In this document: positions 43,254-52,626 of the stretch, piece after piece
Numbering within the stretch: the first letter of the stretch is position 1
Layout: each line of letters begins with the position of its first letter
Assembly (NCBI RefSeq): GCF_900104745.1
Contig: NZ_LT629732.1
Span: 6,001,981 to 6,065,980, forward strand
Length of the DNA stretch: 64,000 nt
Reading direction: 5' to 3'
From: Actinopolymorpha singaporensis
Lineage (GTDB): Bacteria > Actinomycetota > Actinomycetes > Propionibacteriales > Actinopolymorphaceae
The notes under the pieces: generated by a model
Databases searched by the model: none
What the model saw: the letters and a program-made list of their open reading frames with translations, nothing else
Told to the model about the DNA's origin: nothing
Made by a program: the position numbers and the translations under genes

Positions 43254-43472
43254 GTGCCGCGATACGAGTACCGCTGCCGCACCTGCGGCGACACGTTCGA
43301 GCGGGCCCTGCCGATGAGCGAGTCGGGCTCGCCCACCCCCTGCCCCCAGGGCCACGGGGACACCGTGAAGTTGCTGTCCACCGTCGCTCTCGCCGGCCGC
43401 GCCGGCACCGGCCCGGTGGTCGCGCCACCGAGCGGGGGCGGCTGCTGCGGCGGCGCCTGCGGTTGCCGCTGA
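43254..43472 (+). CDS. FmdB-family zinc-ribbon protein
   Basis: 72 residues from GTG 43254 (PRYEYRCRTCGDTFE is the canonical FmdB N-terminus; a longer frame to 42723 is antisense to the hydrolase). Zinc ribbon C-x2-C near residues 8-11 and a second CPQGH. The C-terminus is Gly/Cys-rich (GGGCCGGACGC), as in related proteins. Proposed roles are regulatory; none is proven. Confidence 0.88.
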   Translation: MPRYEYRCRTCGDTFERALPMSESGSPTPCPQGHGDTVKLLSTVALAGRAGTGPVVAPPSGGGCCGGACGCR

Positions 43473-43494
43473 CCCGGCCCGGGTGCGGAGAGTT

Positions 43495-45741
43495 CTAGTA
43501 CAGCCCGTACGCCCGGATCGAGGTCATCGTCAGCTCGTTGCCCTGGTCGTCCTCGGCCTTCGTCCGGATCGAGACGAAGCGGCCGGGCAGGTTCGGGTGG
43601 TTCACCCGTGCCGACCAGCGGCCGGGTGCGCCGGGAGTCGTCTTCACGCGCGTCCAGGTGTGCCCGTCGTCGTACGACAACCACAGCAGCGTCCGGGTCA
43701 CCGTGCTGGTCGCGTCGGGGCTCGTCGTCAGCAGGTTCAGCGTGAACGGCTGCCCCGCGCGCGCCCGCCCGAGCAGGTCGAACGTCCCGGCCGCCACCGT
43801 GTTCAGCAGCGGGACGGGGGCGCCGTAACCCGCCGGCGCGGCCGAGGTGAACTCCCAGTGGCCGGTCACCGTCGTGGCGTACCTCGACCACGGCACGTGC
43901 TGCCCGGCTCGAAGGTCCAGGGTGTAGGGCGCGCCCGCCTTCGGCTGGACACCCGCGTTCAGGACGAACGGGTCGGTCGACCTGGCCACCACGGCGCCCG
44001 AGCGGCGCAGCGTGCTGGTGGCGGTGATGCCGGTCGGGTCGTTGACGATGAGCGTCCCGTCGCGCAGGGACGGTGACAGCGGCTTCGTCGAGAGGTTCAT
44101 CACGCCGTCGCCCTGCCGGAAGCCCTGCGCCTGCGGCCGGAACGCCGCAGGACTGAACGTGTGCCGGACCCGCTGGCCAGGCGCGTAGCGCAGCGGGTCG
44201 CAGACCTCGCTGTACCAGACCTGGGTGGGCGCACTCCGCATGTCGAAGTTGTCCGACCACGCCAGCGACCGGCCGGCGTACTGCGGGGTGAACAGGTGCG
44301 TCCGCCGGGCGGGCAGCGGCACGTCGAAGTACCAGCCCAGCCCCATCATGGAGTCGCCGGGGAGCTGCGCCTCGCGGAACCACACGCCGTCGATGTCCAG
44401 CCCGCTTCCCGGGGCCGCGAACGCCGCGTCGTAGCGGGTCAGGGCAGCGTCGTGCACGACGTACGTTGGGTTCGCCGGCACACTGCCCTGCTGCCCGAGG
44501 AGCAGGTCGTAGGTGACCGAGCCGGCCGCCAGGGAACGGAACACGGTGAACTGGTACGTCCGGCCGGTGACCGTCCCGGTGGCCCGCGCGTAGAGCTGGT
44601 TGGGCGCGTTGCCCTGCAGGGTCAGCAGCGTGGTGAACGGTTCGCCGCCGACGGTTTCCACCAGGCCGAAGGTCGTCACGCCCGTCGTCGGGGAGGCCGC
44701 GTCGACCCGGGTGGTGATCAGGTGTGCCTGCCGCGCGTCCAGCGTCACCGTGGTGTTGGCGTGCACGGTGATCCGCGGGGCCGACAGCAGCGTGTAGCTG
44801 GTCGGCGAGGAACCCTGGTCGGTGGAGACGATCCCGCTGAACGTGTAGGTGCCGGCCGTCAGCTGCGCGACCAGGCCGGTCGGTCCTCCGGTCAGGTCGG
44901 CCATCTCGCCGGTGTCCAGGTCGGCGACCACGGTGGGCGAGGGCTGCAGCCGGCCCGGGTCGGTGACGAGCCTGCCCGCGCGGTCGATCACCCGGAGGGT
45001 GAGGGTGTAGGTCGCGGGGTCCACCTGCGCGGCACGGAGCTCCTCACCCTTCGCGGTGGCGCCGGCCGCCGACGGGTCCAACCAGATGTGGCTCGGCGTA
45101 CTGGCGAGCCAGCGCCAGGTCCTACCGGCCGCGGCCTTGGGTTCGGCGACGGCGAGCCCGCTCAGGGTCGGCACGGCACGGCCGGGTCGCAGGGCGGGCG
45201 GGAGCCACGAGTGCGCCGAGGAAGCGGCTGAGGCCGAGGTGGCCGAGGCCGAGGTGGCCGAGGTGGAGGCCGTCGGCCGGGCGACGACGAGCGGGACCTG
45301 GCCGGCCTTCTCGTCGCCGTAACCGGCGCGCACGAGCCCGGCGACCTCGAACAACCGCGGATCGAGCCGTCCGCTCGCCACCAGAGGGGCGGCGTCGGCC
45401 GGGACGACGCTCAGCTCGCGCCCGTGCCGCCGGATGCCGAACGTCGTTCCGCCGCGGCCCGGCCCGGGGATCGGTGTGGCGGTGGAGGCGCCGTCGGGGC
45501 CGGTGGTGAGGCGTACCCGGTCGCCGGTCACGAGAGTCACCGTGGCGAGCTTCGCCTGCTGCGCGCCTCGCCCGGCCCCGGGTCGGTCCGCGCGGCCGGC
45601 GCGGTCCGGCCCGGTGAGCGTGGTGTGCCCGGATGGTGCCACGGATGACCCGGACGGAGCTGCCGCCCACGCGCCGGCTGTAGCCAGTGTCGTCAGAACG
45701 ACCGTGGTCAGGGCAGGCAGAACCGTTCGCAGGCGACGCAT
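43495..45741 (-). CDS. Large exported protein: subtilase-like propeptide and C-terminal regions without a protease domain
   Basis: 748 residues with a Sec signal peptide (RRLRTVLPALTTVVLTTLATAGAWAA). Residues about 64-155 (VTLVTGDRVRLTTGPDG ... VVPADAAPLVASGRLDPRLFEVAGLV) look like the N-terminal propeptide region of large actinobacterial S8 (subtilisin-like) proteases. The following part (TVTLDARQAHLITTRVD, later ig-like segments and a C-terminal HTWTRVKTTPG beta domain) resembles their C-terminal regions. The catalytic D-H-S domain between them is missing: no DTG, HGT or GTSM motif is present. A Ser/Ala/Thr repeat marks the junction. It may be a secreted binding protein, inhibitor or chaperone (inference). 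Confidence 0.75.
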   Translation of the reverse strand: MRRLRTVLPALTTVVLTTLATAGAWAAAPSGSSVAPSGHTTLTGPDRAGRADRPGAGRGAQQAKLATVTLVTGDRVRLTTGPDGASTATPIPGPGRGGTTFGIRRHGRELSVVPADAAPLVASGRLDPRLFEVAGLVRAGYGDEKAGQVPLVVARPTASTSATSASATSASAASSAHSWLPPALRPGRAVPTLSGLAVAEPKAAAGRTWRWLASTPSHIWLDPSAAGATAKGEELRAAQVDPATYTLTLRVIDRAGRLVTDPGRLQPSPTVVADLDTGEMADLTGGPTGLVAQLTAGTYTFSGIVSTDQGSSPTSYTLLSAPRITVHANTTVTLDARQAHLITTRVDAASPTTGVTTFGLVETVGGEPFTTLLTLQGNAPNQLYARATGTVTGRTYQFTVFRSLAAGSVTYDLLLGQQGSVPANPTYVVHDAALTRYDAAFAAPGSGLDIDGVWFREAQLPGDSMMGLGWYFDVPLPARRTHLFTPQYAGRSLAWSDNFDMRSAPTQVWYSEVCDPLRYAPGQRVRHTFSPAAFRPQAQGFRQGDGVMNLSTKPLSPSLRDGTLIVNDPTGITATSTLRRSGAVVARSTDPFVLNAGVQPKAGAPYTLDLRAGQHVPWSRYATTVTGHWEFTSAAPAGYGAPVPLLNTVAAGTFDLLGRARAGQPFTLNLLTTSPDATSTVTRTLLWLSYDDGHTWTRVKTTPGAPGRWSARVNHPNLPGRFVSIRTKAEDDQGNELTMTSIRAYGLY
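45230..45271 (-). repeat. 15-bp tandem repeat
   Basis: Units gaggccgaggtggcc at 45230-45244 and 45245-45259 with a degenerate third; they encode the SATSA-type linker at the propeptide/C-terminal junction of the exported protein. Confidence 0.85.
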
Positions 45742-45816
45742 CGATACACCCCCGTGTCAGCGCCGCGCGCGGCAACCGGTGCGGCGATGCCGGAAGCATT
45801 CCACCCAAAGCCGGCG

Positions 45817-45847
45817 GCAATGCGTTATTGCGTACGCGTCTCGCAAT
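45817..45847. promoter_or_regulatory. Alternating GCAAT/ATTGC boxes (candidate operator)
   Basis: gcaat, 5 bp, attgcg, 9 bp, cgcaat: two overlapping inverted repeats sharing the middle box. They lie 76-106 bp upstream of the exported-protein start and 125 bp upstream of nucS on the other strand, in an otherwise GC-rich gap. Confidence 0.35.
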
Positions 45848-45971
45848 CGGCGACCCGACCGCAACCCGGTTCCCGTACGGACGCCGCTGTGCGGCCGCCC
45901 GCGGCACACCAGCGCACACACCCGGAGCAGCCGACGGGCCGGCCACCGGACATGCCCTAGGGTGAGGCGTC

Positions 45972-46649
45972 GTGCGCCTCGTCATCGCCTCGTGCCAGGT
46001 CGACTACCTCGGCCGGCTCACCGCCCACCTGCCCCGCGCGAACCGCCTCATCCTCGTCAAGGCCGACGGTTCGGTGTCGATCCACAACGACGACCGGGCG
46101 TACAAGCCGCTCAACTGGATGAGCCCCCCGTGCAAGCTCGTCGAGCAGCCGGCCACCGAGTCCGACCCGGCGCGGTGGACGGTCACCGGGAAGGACGGCG
46201 GCCAACTGGTGATCACGCTGGACGAGGTGCTGCACGACTCCAGCCACGAACTCGGCGCCGATCCCGGGCTGCGAAAGGACGGCGTGGAGGCGCACCTGCA
46301 GGAGCTCCTCGCCGAGCACCCCTCCACGCTCGGGGAAGGTCTGACGCTGGTGCGGCGGGAGTACCCCACCGCGATCGGCCCGGTCGACCTGCTCTGCCGT
46401 GACGCGGGCGGTGCGGCGATCGCCGTCGAGGTCAAGCGGCGCGGCGAGATCGACGGCGTCGAGCAGCTCACCCGCTACCTCGAACTCCTCAATCGCGACC
46501 CGCTGCTCGCGCCTGTCCGCGGAGTGTTCGCCGCGCAGGAGATCAAGCCGCAGGCCCGGGTGCTGGCCGGTGACCGGGGCATCGAGTGCGTGACGGTCGA
46601 CTACGACGTACTCCGCGGGCTGGACGACCCGACCGCACGGCTGTTCTGA
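45972..46649 (+). CDS. nucS: Mismatch-repair endonuclease NucS
   Basis: 225 residues from GTG 45972. N-terminal DNA-binding domain ([42 protein letters not shown]) and C-terminal RecB-like nuclease with Asp139 (GPVDLLCRD) and Glu153-x-Lys155 (AVEVKRRGE). The C-terminal TARLF resembles the sliding-clamp-binding peptide of archaeal and mycobacterial NucS/EndoMS. This enzyme replaces MutS/MutL mismatch repair in actinobacteria. Its last 49 bp overlap the 3' end of the convergent AraC gene. Confidence 0.97.
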   Translation: MRLVIASCQVDYLGRLTAHLPRANRLILVKADGSVSIHNDDRAYKPLNWMSPPCKLVEQPATESDPARWTVTGKDGGQLVITLDEVLHDSSHELGADPGLRKDGVEAHLQELLAEHPSTLGEGLTLVRREYPTAIGPVDLLCRDAGGAAIAVEVKRRGEIDGVEQLTRYLELLNRDPLLAPVRGVFAAQEIKPQARVLAGDRGIECVTVDYDVLRGLDDPTARLF

Positions 46650-47629
46650 CGGTAACCGCCCGGCGGCACCCCGAACCGCTCCCGGAACACCCGGCTGAAG
46701 TGGAACGCGCTGACGAACCCCGACGCGGCGGCCACACTGCCCACCGGCAGGTCCGTCGCCTCCAGCAGCCGCGCCGCGTGCCGCATCCGCGCGTCCCGCA
46801 GCGCCTGCATCGGCGTACGCCCTGTCTGCGCGGAGAACAGGTGCGCCAGCCGCGACGGTGACAACGCGACCCGTGCGGCCAGCGACGCGACGGTGTGCGG
46901 CGCGGCCGGGTCGGCGACGAGCAGCGCTTCGACCCGGCGTACCCGCGGGTCGACGGTCTCCCCCGACCGCGGTCCGGCGGGGGGTCCGGCGCCCGCCGCT
47001 GACCTGGGGCCGGCCGCCGCCACCGCCGCGGTCGTGAGCACCAGCACCTCCTCCACGCCACCGAGGGCGAGCTCGCGGGCCGCCACTCCGGTCGCCGCGG
47101 CGGGTACGACGTCGCGGTGACTCGGGCTCACCGGCTCCGGCGACGGGCCCTCGCCCGACCACCGGGCATCGGCGTGCAACCGCCGGAACGCCGACTCCAC
47201 CCGGCCGCGGACGTACTCCGGCACCTCCGGTACGCGGTAGAGCCGCTCGCCCACCCGGTAGGGCGCCAGCCAGCCGTGCCAACCGGGGCGGGCCGGACAG
47301 TGCACCCACCAGAACGACCAGCCCGGCGCACCCGGCGCCACCGTGTAGTCGTGCGCGAGCTCCGGACCGAGGGCCACCAGGTCTCCGGGTTCGGCGCGGA
47401 CGGTCACCCCACCCTGCCGGAACCGCCCGCCGCCGGCGAGCGTCCAGGCGAACAGCCAGCTCGGCGCACCCCGCGCCCGATGGACGGCGTACCCGCCACC
47501 AACGTCGAAACGGGCCGCCACCACCAGCTCCGCCGGAGGCGCCGGCGTCCCCTCGACGTCCCCGTCCCCCGTGGGACCGGCAGCAGGGCCGGCAGCAGGA
47601 TCGGGCAGGTCGGCAGCGGTCACGGGCAT
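46601..47629 (-). CDS. AraC-family transcriptional regulator
   Basis: 342 residues from ATG 47629 (GTG two codons upstream is possible). N-terminal cupin-like sensing domain (about residues 30-110; [27 protein letters not shown]) and a C-terminal double helix-turn-helix ([61 protein letters not shown]). It diverges from the phytanoyl-CoA-dioxygenase gene with 110 bp between starts; this pairing is common, so it probably activates that gene in response to a small ligand. Its 3' end overlaps nucS tail to tail. Confidence 0.92.
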   Translation of the reverse strand: MPVTAADLPDPAAGPAAGPTGDGDVEGTPAPPAELVVAARFDVGGGYAVHRARGAPSWLFAWTLAGGGRFRQGGVTVRAEPGDLVALGPELAHDYTVAPGAPGWSFWWVHCPARPGWHGWLAPYRVGERLYRVPEVPEYVRGRVESAFRRLHADARWSGEGPSPEPVSPSHRDVVPAAATGVAARELALGGVEEVLVLTTAAVAAAGPRSAAGAGPPAGPRSGETVDPRVRRVEALLVADPAAPHTVASLAARVALSPSRLAHLFSAQTGRTPMQALRDARMRHAARLLEATDLPVGSVAAASGFVSAFHFSRVFRERFGVPPGGYRQNSRAVGSSSPRSTS

Positions 47630-47739
47630 CCCCACCCGCCGGGTGGCGCCGTACCGTCAGGAGTCACAGGCAGTTCCATCAGGTACGACCGTACTCACGG
47701 CCGACCTGAGCCGGAACCGAGTCGAGGAGGCTCTCCACC

Positions 47740-48594
47740 ATGACGGACGTCCGCACCAGCGCTCCCGCCGCGCCCACGCGCGAGCGAGAAGGTGTTCCCG
47801 TCGCCGCCGCGGCCCGGCAGTTCGCCGAGGACGGCTTCACCATCATCCGGTCGCTGTTCTCCCCCGAGGAGATCGCCGAGATCCAGGACGAGTTCACCGC
47901 GCTGCACGCGCGCGGCCCCGTGCCCGGCCACTTCGAGCCGCGGCCCAACCCGCCCGGTGAGCCGACGGACGTGCTGCGCGAGTACCCCCGGGTGATGCAC
48001 CCGCACAAGATCAGTGCCGTCGCCAGGCAGTACCTCCTCGACGCGCGCCTGCGGGTGATCCTCAGCTACCTGCTCGACGAGGAGCCGCTGGCCGCGCAGA
48101 GCATGTTCTACTTCAAGCCGCCGGGCGCGCGCGGACAGGCGCTCCACCAGGACAACTTCTACCTGCGCGTCGAGCCGGGCACCTGTGTGGCGGCATGGGT
48201 CGCCTGCGACGTGATCGACCGGGACAACGGCGGGCTCGAGGTCGTACCCGGCACTCACCGGATGGACGTGTTCTGCCCCGAGGACGCCGACCCCGAGGTG
48301 TCGTTCACCAAGGAGTACGTCCCGCCGCCGCCCGGCCTCGCCGCCGTGCCCGTCGACCTGCAGCCCGGCGACGTGCTGTTCTTCAACGGCAGCCTGGTGC
48401 ACGGTTCGGGACCGAACACCACCACCGACCGGTTCCGGCGTTCGTTCATCTGCCACTACGTCGGCCGGGACTCCTGCGAGCGGATCTCGCCGTGGTACGC
48501 CACGCTCACCATGGACGGCGACCCGGTGGAGCTGCCGGAGAGCCTCGGCGGCGGCCCCTGCGGCACAGAGACCGACACCGCCGGCCCGCACTAG
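47740..48594 (+). CDS. Phytanoyl-CoA dioxygenase (PhyH)-family Fe(II)/2-oxoglutarate oxygenase
   Basis: 284 residues. Facial-triad residues visible: His-x-Asp in ALHQDNFYLRVEPG and the distal His in GSLVHGSGPNTTTDRFRRSF, where the Arg would bind 2-oxoglutarate. Length and layout match bacterial PhyH proteins that hydroxylate small molecules. The substrate is unknown. The gene is divergent from the AraC gene and probably controlled by it. Confidence 0.92.
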   Translation: MTDVRTSAPAAPTREREGVPVAAAARQFAEDGFTIIRSLFSPEEIAEIQDEFTALHARGPVPGHFEPRPNPPGEPTDVLREYPRVMHPHKISAVARQYLLDARLRVILSYLLDEEPLAAQSMFYFKPPGARGQALHQDNFYLRVEPGTCVAAWVACDVIDRDNGGLEVVPGTHRMDVFCPEDADPEVSFTKEYVPPPPGLAAVPVDLQPGDVLFFNGSLVHGSGPNTTTDRFRRSFICHYVGRDSCERISPWYATLTMDGDPVELPESLGGGPCGTETDTAGPH

Positions 48595-48664
48595 CCGGCC
48601 CGGACAGGGGCAGCCGGGACCAAGCCACTTCGCAACCTGTCCCTGCTCCGGCATCATCGGTGAC

Positions 48665-49702
48665 ATGGCGACCGGCCCAGAACAGGTGACCGAGCAGGCG
48701 ACCGAGTCAGGCAGCGCGCAGGTGACCGAGCCGCTGCCGGCCACCACCGCCTCGAGCGCACGGCGGCGGGTGCTGGTGGTCGGCGCCGGAGTGGTCGGGC
48801 TGACCTGTGCGGTGGCGCTGGCCGAGGACGGGTTCGAGGTCAACGTCGTGGCGCGCGACCTTCCGCCGGAGACGACGTCCGCGGTGGCCGCCGCGCTGTG
48901 GTTCCCCTACCGCGCGCTCCCCCAGGACCGGGTGACGGCCTGGGCCGCCGCGTCGTACGACAGGTTCACCCGGCTGGCACGCGAGGAGGAGTCGGCCGGG
49001 GTCGACCTGGTTCCCGGCGCCGAACTCGTCCGTACGACGAGCAGCGAACCCTGGTGGGCCGCGGCGGTGCCGGGCCTGCGCCCGCTGAGCGAGCCGCCCG
49101 ACGGGTACGCCGGCGGCTGGGAGTTCGAAGCGCCCGTGGTGGACACCGGCATCTACCTGCCCTGGCTGGTCGCCCGGCTGACCGCGCTCGGCGGCACGCT
49201 CACCCGGCAGGCGCTGCCCGCCCTCCCCGACAACGCCCCGATCCTGGTCAACTGCACCGGGCTGGCCGCCCGCGCGCTCGCCCGGGACCGCTCGGTGACG
49301 CCGGTTCGCGGTCAGCTCGTCGTCCTGGACCAGGTCGGGGTCACCCGCTGGTGGGCCGACGACACCGATCCCGGCCGCCCGCTGTACGTCGTACCCCGGC
49401 GCCGTTCGGTGGTCGTCGGCGGCACCGCCGAACCCGGCGACTGGGACACCCGGCCCCGGCCGGAGACCACCCGGGACCTGCTCGCGGCCGCGGCGCGGCT
49501 GGAGCCCGCGCTGGCCCGTGCGCGGGTGCTCCGCGAACGCGTGGGGCTGCGGCCGGCCCGACCGGCCGTGCGGGTCGAAGCCCAGGCGAGCGAGCCCGGT
49601 CGGCTGGTGGTGCACTGCTACGGCCACGGCGGCTCCGGCGTCACCGTGTCCTGGGGCTGCGCGGCCGAGGTCGTCGGGCTGGTCCGCGCCCACGTCGGCT
49701 GA
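48665..49702 (+). CDS. FAD-dependent D-amino acid oxidase
   Basis: 345 residues. N-terminal FAD motif RVLVVGAGVVGLTCAVAL (after a 35-residue low-complexity leader), AALWFPYRA, substrate/FAD segment VNCTGLAARAL, and the C-terminal VVHCYGHGGSGVTVSWGCA typical of DAAO/DASOX. It would oxidise D-amino acids to imino acids with H2O2 release. It lies 70 bp after the PhyH gene on the same strand; a joint transcript is possible but not shown. Confidence 0.9.
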   Translation: MATGPEQVTEQATESGSAQVTEPLPATTASSARRRVLVVGAGVVGLTCAVALAEDGFEVNVVARDLPPETTSAVAAALWFPYRALPQDRVTAWAAASYDRFTRLAREEESAGVDLVPGAELVRTTSSEPWWAAAVPGLRPLSEPPDGYAGGWEFEAPVVDTGIYLPWLVARLTALGGTLTRQALPALPDNAPILVNCTGLAARALARDRSVTPVRGQLVVLDQVGVTRWWADDTDPGRPLYVVPRRRSVVVGGTAEPGDWDTRPRPETTRDLLAAAARLEPALARARVLRERVGLRPARPAVRVEAQASEPGRLVVHCYGHGGSGVTVSWGCAAEVVGLVRAHVG

Positions 49703-49780
49703 CCCGCTCGGCCACTCGCCCGTCGCGGCCTCCGTCGCGGCGGTCGGCCACGGCTCGATCCCGCGCCCCTACTTACTCCT

Positions 49781-50509
49781 CTACTCGTCCGGGCGCAGCA
49801 GGACGTGGGTGTCCACCGGACGGAACCCGATCCGGCCGTACATCCGGTGCCGGTGCGGCTCGGCGCTGAGCCACACCGCGCGCGGACGCAGGCCGAGGGC
49901 GTACCTCGCCGCGGCCGCCGAGATCGCCGAGCCGATGCCGCGGTCACGCCACTCGGGCAGGACGCCGACCGCCGAGATGTACGCCGTACCGGCCACCTCC
50001 CGGACCTGGGCACAGGCGACGGCCACACCGTCGACCCGGCCGACCAGGAGGTGGTAGGTGGGCGAGGCGAGGACGCCGGGCGTCACCAGCGGGCCGAGCC
50101 CCGCTCCGTAGACACCGAGGAACTCCTCCGCGCTGTCCGGCGCGCCGACGGTGAGGCCGGCGACCGGCACGGCCGCCGCGAGCCGGGCGACGCTGCCCAG
50201 GACCAGGACGGGAAGCTCCAGCCACGACCGGAACCCGCGCCGGGTGAACTCGGGTTGGCCGGCGTACCTCGCGCGGGTGGTCACCACCCACTGCCCGCGG
50301 GTCATCGCATGCGCGTCCAGCCACTCGATCGCCTGGTCCAGCGCGGACGCCGACGGCGGCCCCATCGCCTTGGCCTGGGTCGCCCACGGCTGGTCGATCG
50401 GGTAGCTCACGCAGGCGATGCCGGCCACCACGGCGCTCGCGCCGCTGTCGGCGGGAACGTCCGCCAGCGCGGCCTCGGCCCGGGCCAGCAGGTCGGAGAG
50501 GTCGGTCAT
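49781..50509 (-). CDS. GNAT-family N-acetyltransferase
   Basis: 242 residues. The catalytic domain is in the C-terminal half: ISAVGVLPEWRDRGIGSAISAAAARYAL carries the acetyl-CoA-binding R/Q-x-x-G-x-G/A motif (RDRGIG), followed by VWLSAEPHRHRMYGRIGFRPVDTH. The N-terminal half is an additional alpha/beta region seen in two-part actinobacterial GNAT proteins. Substrate unknown. Confidence 0.88.
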   Translation of the reverse strand: MTDLSDLLARAEAALADVPADSGASAVVAGIACVSYPIDQPWATQAKAMGPPSASALDQAIEWLDAHAMTRGQWVVTTRARYAGQPEFTRRGFRSWLELPVLVLGSVARLAAAVPVAGLTVGAPDSAEEFLGVYGAGLGPLVTPGVLASPTYHLLVGRVDGVAVACAQVREVAGTAYISAVGVLPEWRDRGIGSAISAAAARYALGLRPRAVWLSAEPHRHRMYGRIGFRPVDTHVLLRPDE

Positions 50510-50601
50510 CGCCGGACCTGCTCGAGGCTTGATCGTACGGGTGCCACGCCGTCACCCTAACGATCACGTACGCCGAGGTCCTCCTGGTTTACCGGTGGAG
50601 G

Positions 50602-50871
50602 TCAGCCGATCCGCTGGTCCACGTAGCACCAGCGCCAGCCCTCGCCGCGCTCGAACGAGCGGATCACCGGGTGGCCGGTCTCGCGGTGGTGCGCGGTCGC
50701 GTGCTTCCACTGGGAGGAGTCGCAGCAGCCGACGTGGCCGCAGGTCAGGCACAACCGCAGATGCACCCAGTCGTCGGTGCCCTGCGCCAGGCACTCCTCG
50801 CAGCCCTGCGGCGTCTTCGGGGTCACGTCGTCGGTCGCCTGTGCGAGGTGCGTACAGGCCGGGCTGGTCAT
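50602..50871 (-). CDS. UBP-type zinc-finger protein
   Basis: 89 residues. The zf-UBP pattern of Cys and His: CEECL, RLCLTCGHVGCCDSSQWKHATAHHRETGHPV, FERGEGWRWCYVD. It binds zinc. In actinomycetes this gene often follows a Na+/H+ antiporter gene, as here, where its ATG overlaps the antiporter stop by 4 bp. On this strand the zinc-finger gene is first and the antiporter second. Confidence 0.93.
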   Translation of the reverse strand: MTSPACTHLAQATDDVTPKTPQGCEECLAQGTDDWVHLRLCLTCGHVGCCDSSQWKHATAHHRETGHPVIRSFERGEGWRWCYVDQRIG

Positions 50872-52442
50872 GAGTCGTCGTCCTCCTGTCGGCCGCGGGC
50901 CATCATCAGCTGTTCCAGGTCCAGCTCGCGCTCCACCTGGCGCAGCACCTCCTCCGGGATCCGCTTCTCGTCCCGGGCCTTAACGAAGACGCCGCGCTCG
51001 GCGTCCAGCATTCCCAGCCGCAGCCGGCGCATGGTCTCGGTGGGGGGTTCGCGGTCGGGGTTGCCGAGGCGTTCCCACACCTGGTTGGCGCGGATCTCGG
51101 CCGACTCGCGCAGCCGGTCGACGACGTAGTCGGGCGCGTCGCCGCGGTCGTCGTCCAGCCTGGCCAGGGCGGCGCGCATGGCGTCCTGGCGTACTTCCGC
51201 CTCGGCCAGCAGGTCCTTGCGCGGATCGTCCCGGCCGACACCCACGAGGCGGACCACCGCAGGCAGCGTCAGCCCCTGCGCGACCAGCGTCACCAGGATG
51301 ACGACGAACGCGATGAACACCAGCAGTGCGCGTCCGGGGAACCGCAGCGGGAGGCTGAGCGCCGCCGCCAGCGTCACCACTCCGCGCATACCGGCCCAGG
51401 AGACCACCACGACGTTCGGCCACGGCGGATAGGCATGATGTGCCCGGTCCAGGCGCAGCATCGGAGGAAGGTACGCGCCGGGGAAAACCCACACGAACCT
51501 CCCGACCACGACGGTGGCGACCACGGCCACGGTCGCCGCGGTCACCAGTTGCCAACCCGACGCCAGGGCGTCCACCACCGACCGCATCTGCAGCCCGACG
51601 AGGAGGAACAGCGTCCCTTCGAGCAGGAACTGCGTCACCTTCCACACCGCGTCGATCTGCACCCGTGCCGCCGGGTCGAACATGCGGTCTCGGCGGTGTC
51701 CGAGGTAGAGGCCGCAGGTCACCACCGCGACGATGCCGGAGGCGCCGATGTAGTTCGCGGGTACGAAGGCCACGAACGGCGTGAGCAGGGAGATCGTGTT
51801 GTCCAGCAGCGCGTCCCGGGTGCGCTGGTGCAACCACATGGCGAGCATGGCGACCACGCCGCCGATCGCCAGCCCGCCGAACACGGAAAGGCTGAGCTGG
51901 CCGACGGCGCCGAGCCAGGTCACCGTCGTACCGAGGGCGGCCGACACCGCCACCCGCAGCGCCACCAGCGCGGTGGCGTCGTTGACCAGGCTCTCCCCCT
52001 CCAGGATCGTCACCACCTGGCGGGGAAGGTGCAGGCGGCGGGCGATCGCGCTGGCGGCCACCGCGTCCGGCGGCGCCACCACGGCCCCCAGCGCGAACGT
52101 CGCCGCCAGCGGGATCGACGGCACGACGGCGTGCAGGACCAGGCCGACGATCGCGGCGATGAACAGCACGTGCCCGAACGCCAGCAGCACGATCGGGCTC
52201 AGGTTGCTGCGGAACGCCGGCAGGGAGGTGCGGATCGCCCCGATGTAGAGCAGCAGCGGCAGGATGCCTTCGAGAACGAGCTCCGGCTCGAGGTGGATTT
52301 CGGGACCGATCGGGATGAACGAGAACGCAACGCCCGCCACGACCAGGAGGATCGGGGCGAGCAGACCGGTTCGGCGGGCCAGCCCGGAGACCAGCCCGAC
52401 CACCGCCAGCAACAGAACTACGTCGAGCAGGCTCTCACGCAC
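50868..52442 (-). CDS. CPA1-family Na+/H+ antiporter
   Basis: 524 residues, about 12 hydrophobic helices. The ion-site motif VVAPPDAVAASAIARRL and ILEGESLVNDATALV (Asn-Asp pair) identify a NhaP/NHE-type antiporter. A hydrophilic C-terminal domain of about 110 residues follows helix 12 and is likely regulatory. It is coupled to the zinc-finger gene by an ATGA overlap. Confidence 0.93.
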   Translation of the reverse strand: MRESLLDVVLLLAVVGLVSGLARRTGLLAPILLVVAGVAFSFIPIGPEIHLEPELVLEGILPLLLYIGAIRTSLPAFRSNLSPIVLLAFGHVLFIAAIVGLVLHAVVPSIPLAATFALGAVVAPPDAVAASAIARRLHLPRQVVTILEGESLVNDATALVALRVAVSAALGTTVTWLGAVGQLSLSVFGGLAIGGVVAMLAMWLHQRTRDALLDNTISLLTPFVAFVPANYIGASGIVAVVTCGLYLGHRRDRMFDPAARVQIDAVWKVTQFLLEGTLFLLVGLQMRSVVDALASGWQLVTAATVAVVATVVVGRFVWVFPGAYLPPMLRLDRAHHAYPPWPNVVVVSWAGMRGVVTLAAALSLPLRFPGRALLVFIAFVVILVTLVAQGLTLPAVVRLVGVGRDDPRKDLLAEAEVRQDAMRAALARLDDDRGDAPDYVVDRLRESAEIRANQVWERLGNPDREPPTETMRRLRLGMLDAERGVFVKARDEKRIPEEVLRQVERELDLEQLMMARGRQEDDDS

Positions 52443-52561
52443 GTCACGAGACTAGCCGGGGTTACAAAACCAGCCCCGGCTGCCGCGACCTGCGCTTCCG
52501 CACGCCCGGAGGGCGCAGGCGCGCGGGTCTTCCGCGCCCGGCCGGCCAGGCGGAGGAGGAG

Positions 52562-52584
52562 GCACGTAGCGGTGTTCTACGTGC
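52562..52584. terminator. Short hairpin after the 3-hydroxyacyl-CoA dehydrogenase gene
   Basis: 8-bp stem gcacgtag/ctacgtgc with a 7-nt loop, 43 bp beyond the dehydrogenase stop, in the 184-bp gap before the antiporter gene. There is no T run, so terminator function is tentative. Confidence 0.4.
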
Positions 52585-52626
52585 GACGACGACAACGCAG
52601 CCAGGCAGGATGCGGAGGCCCGCGGG

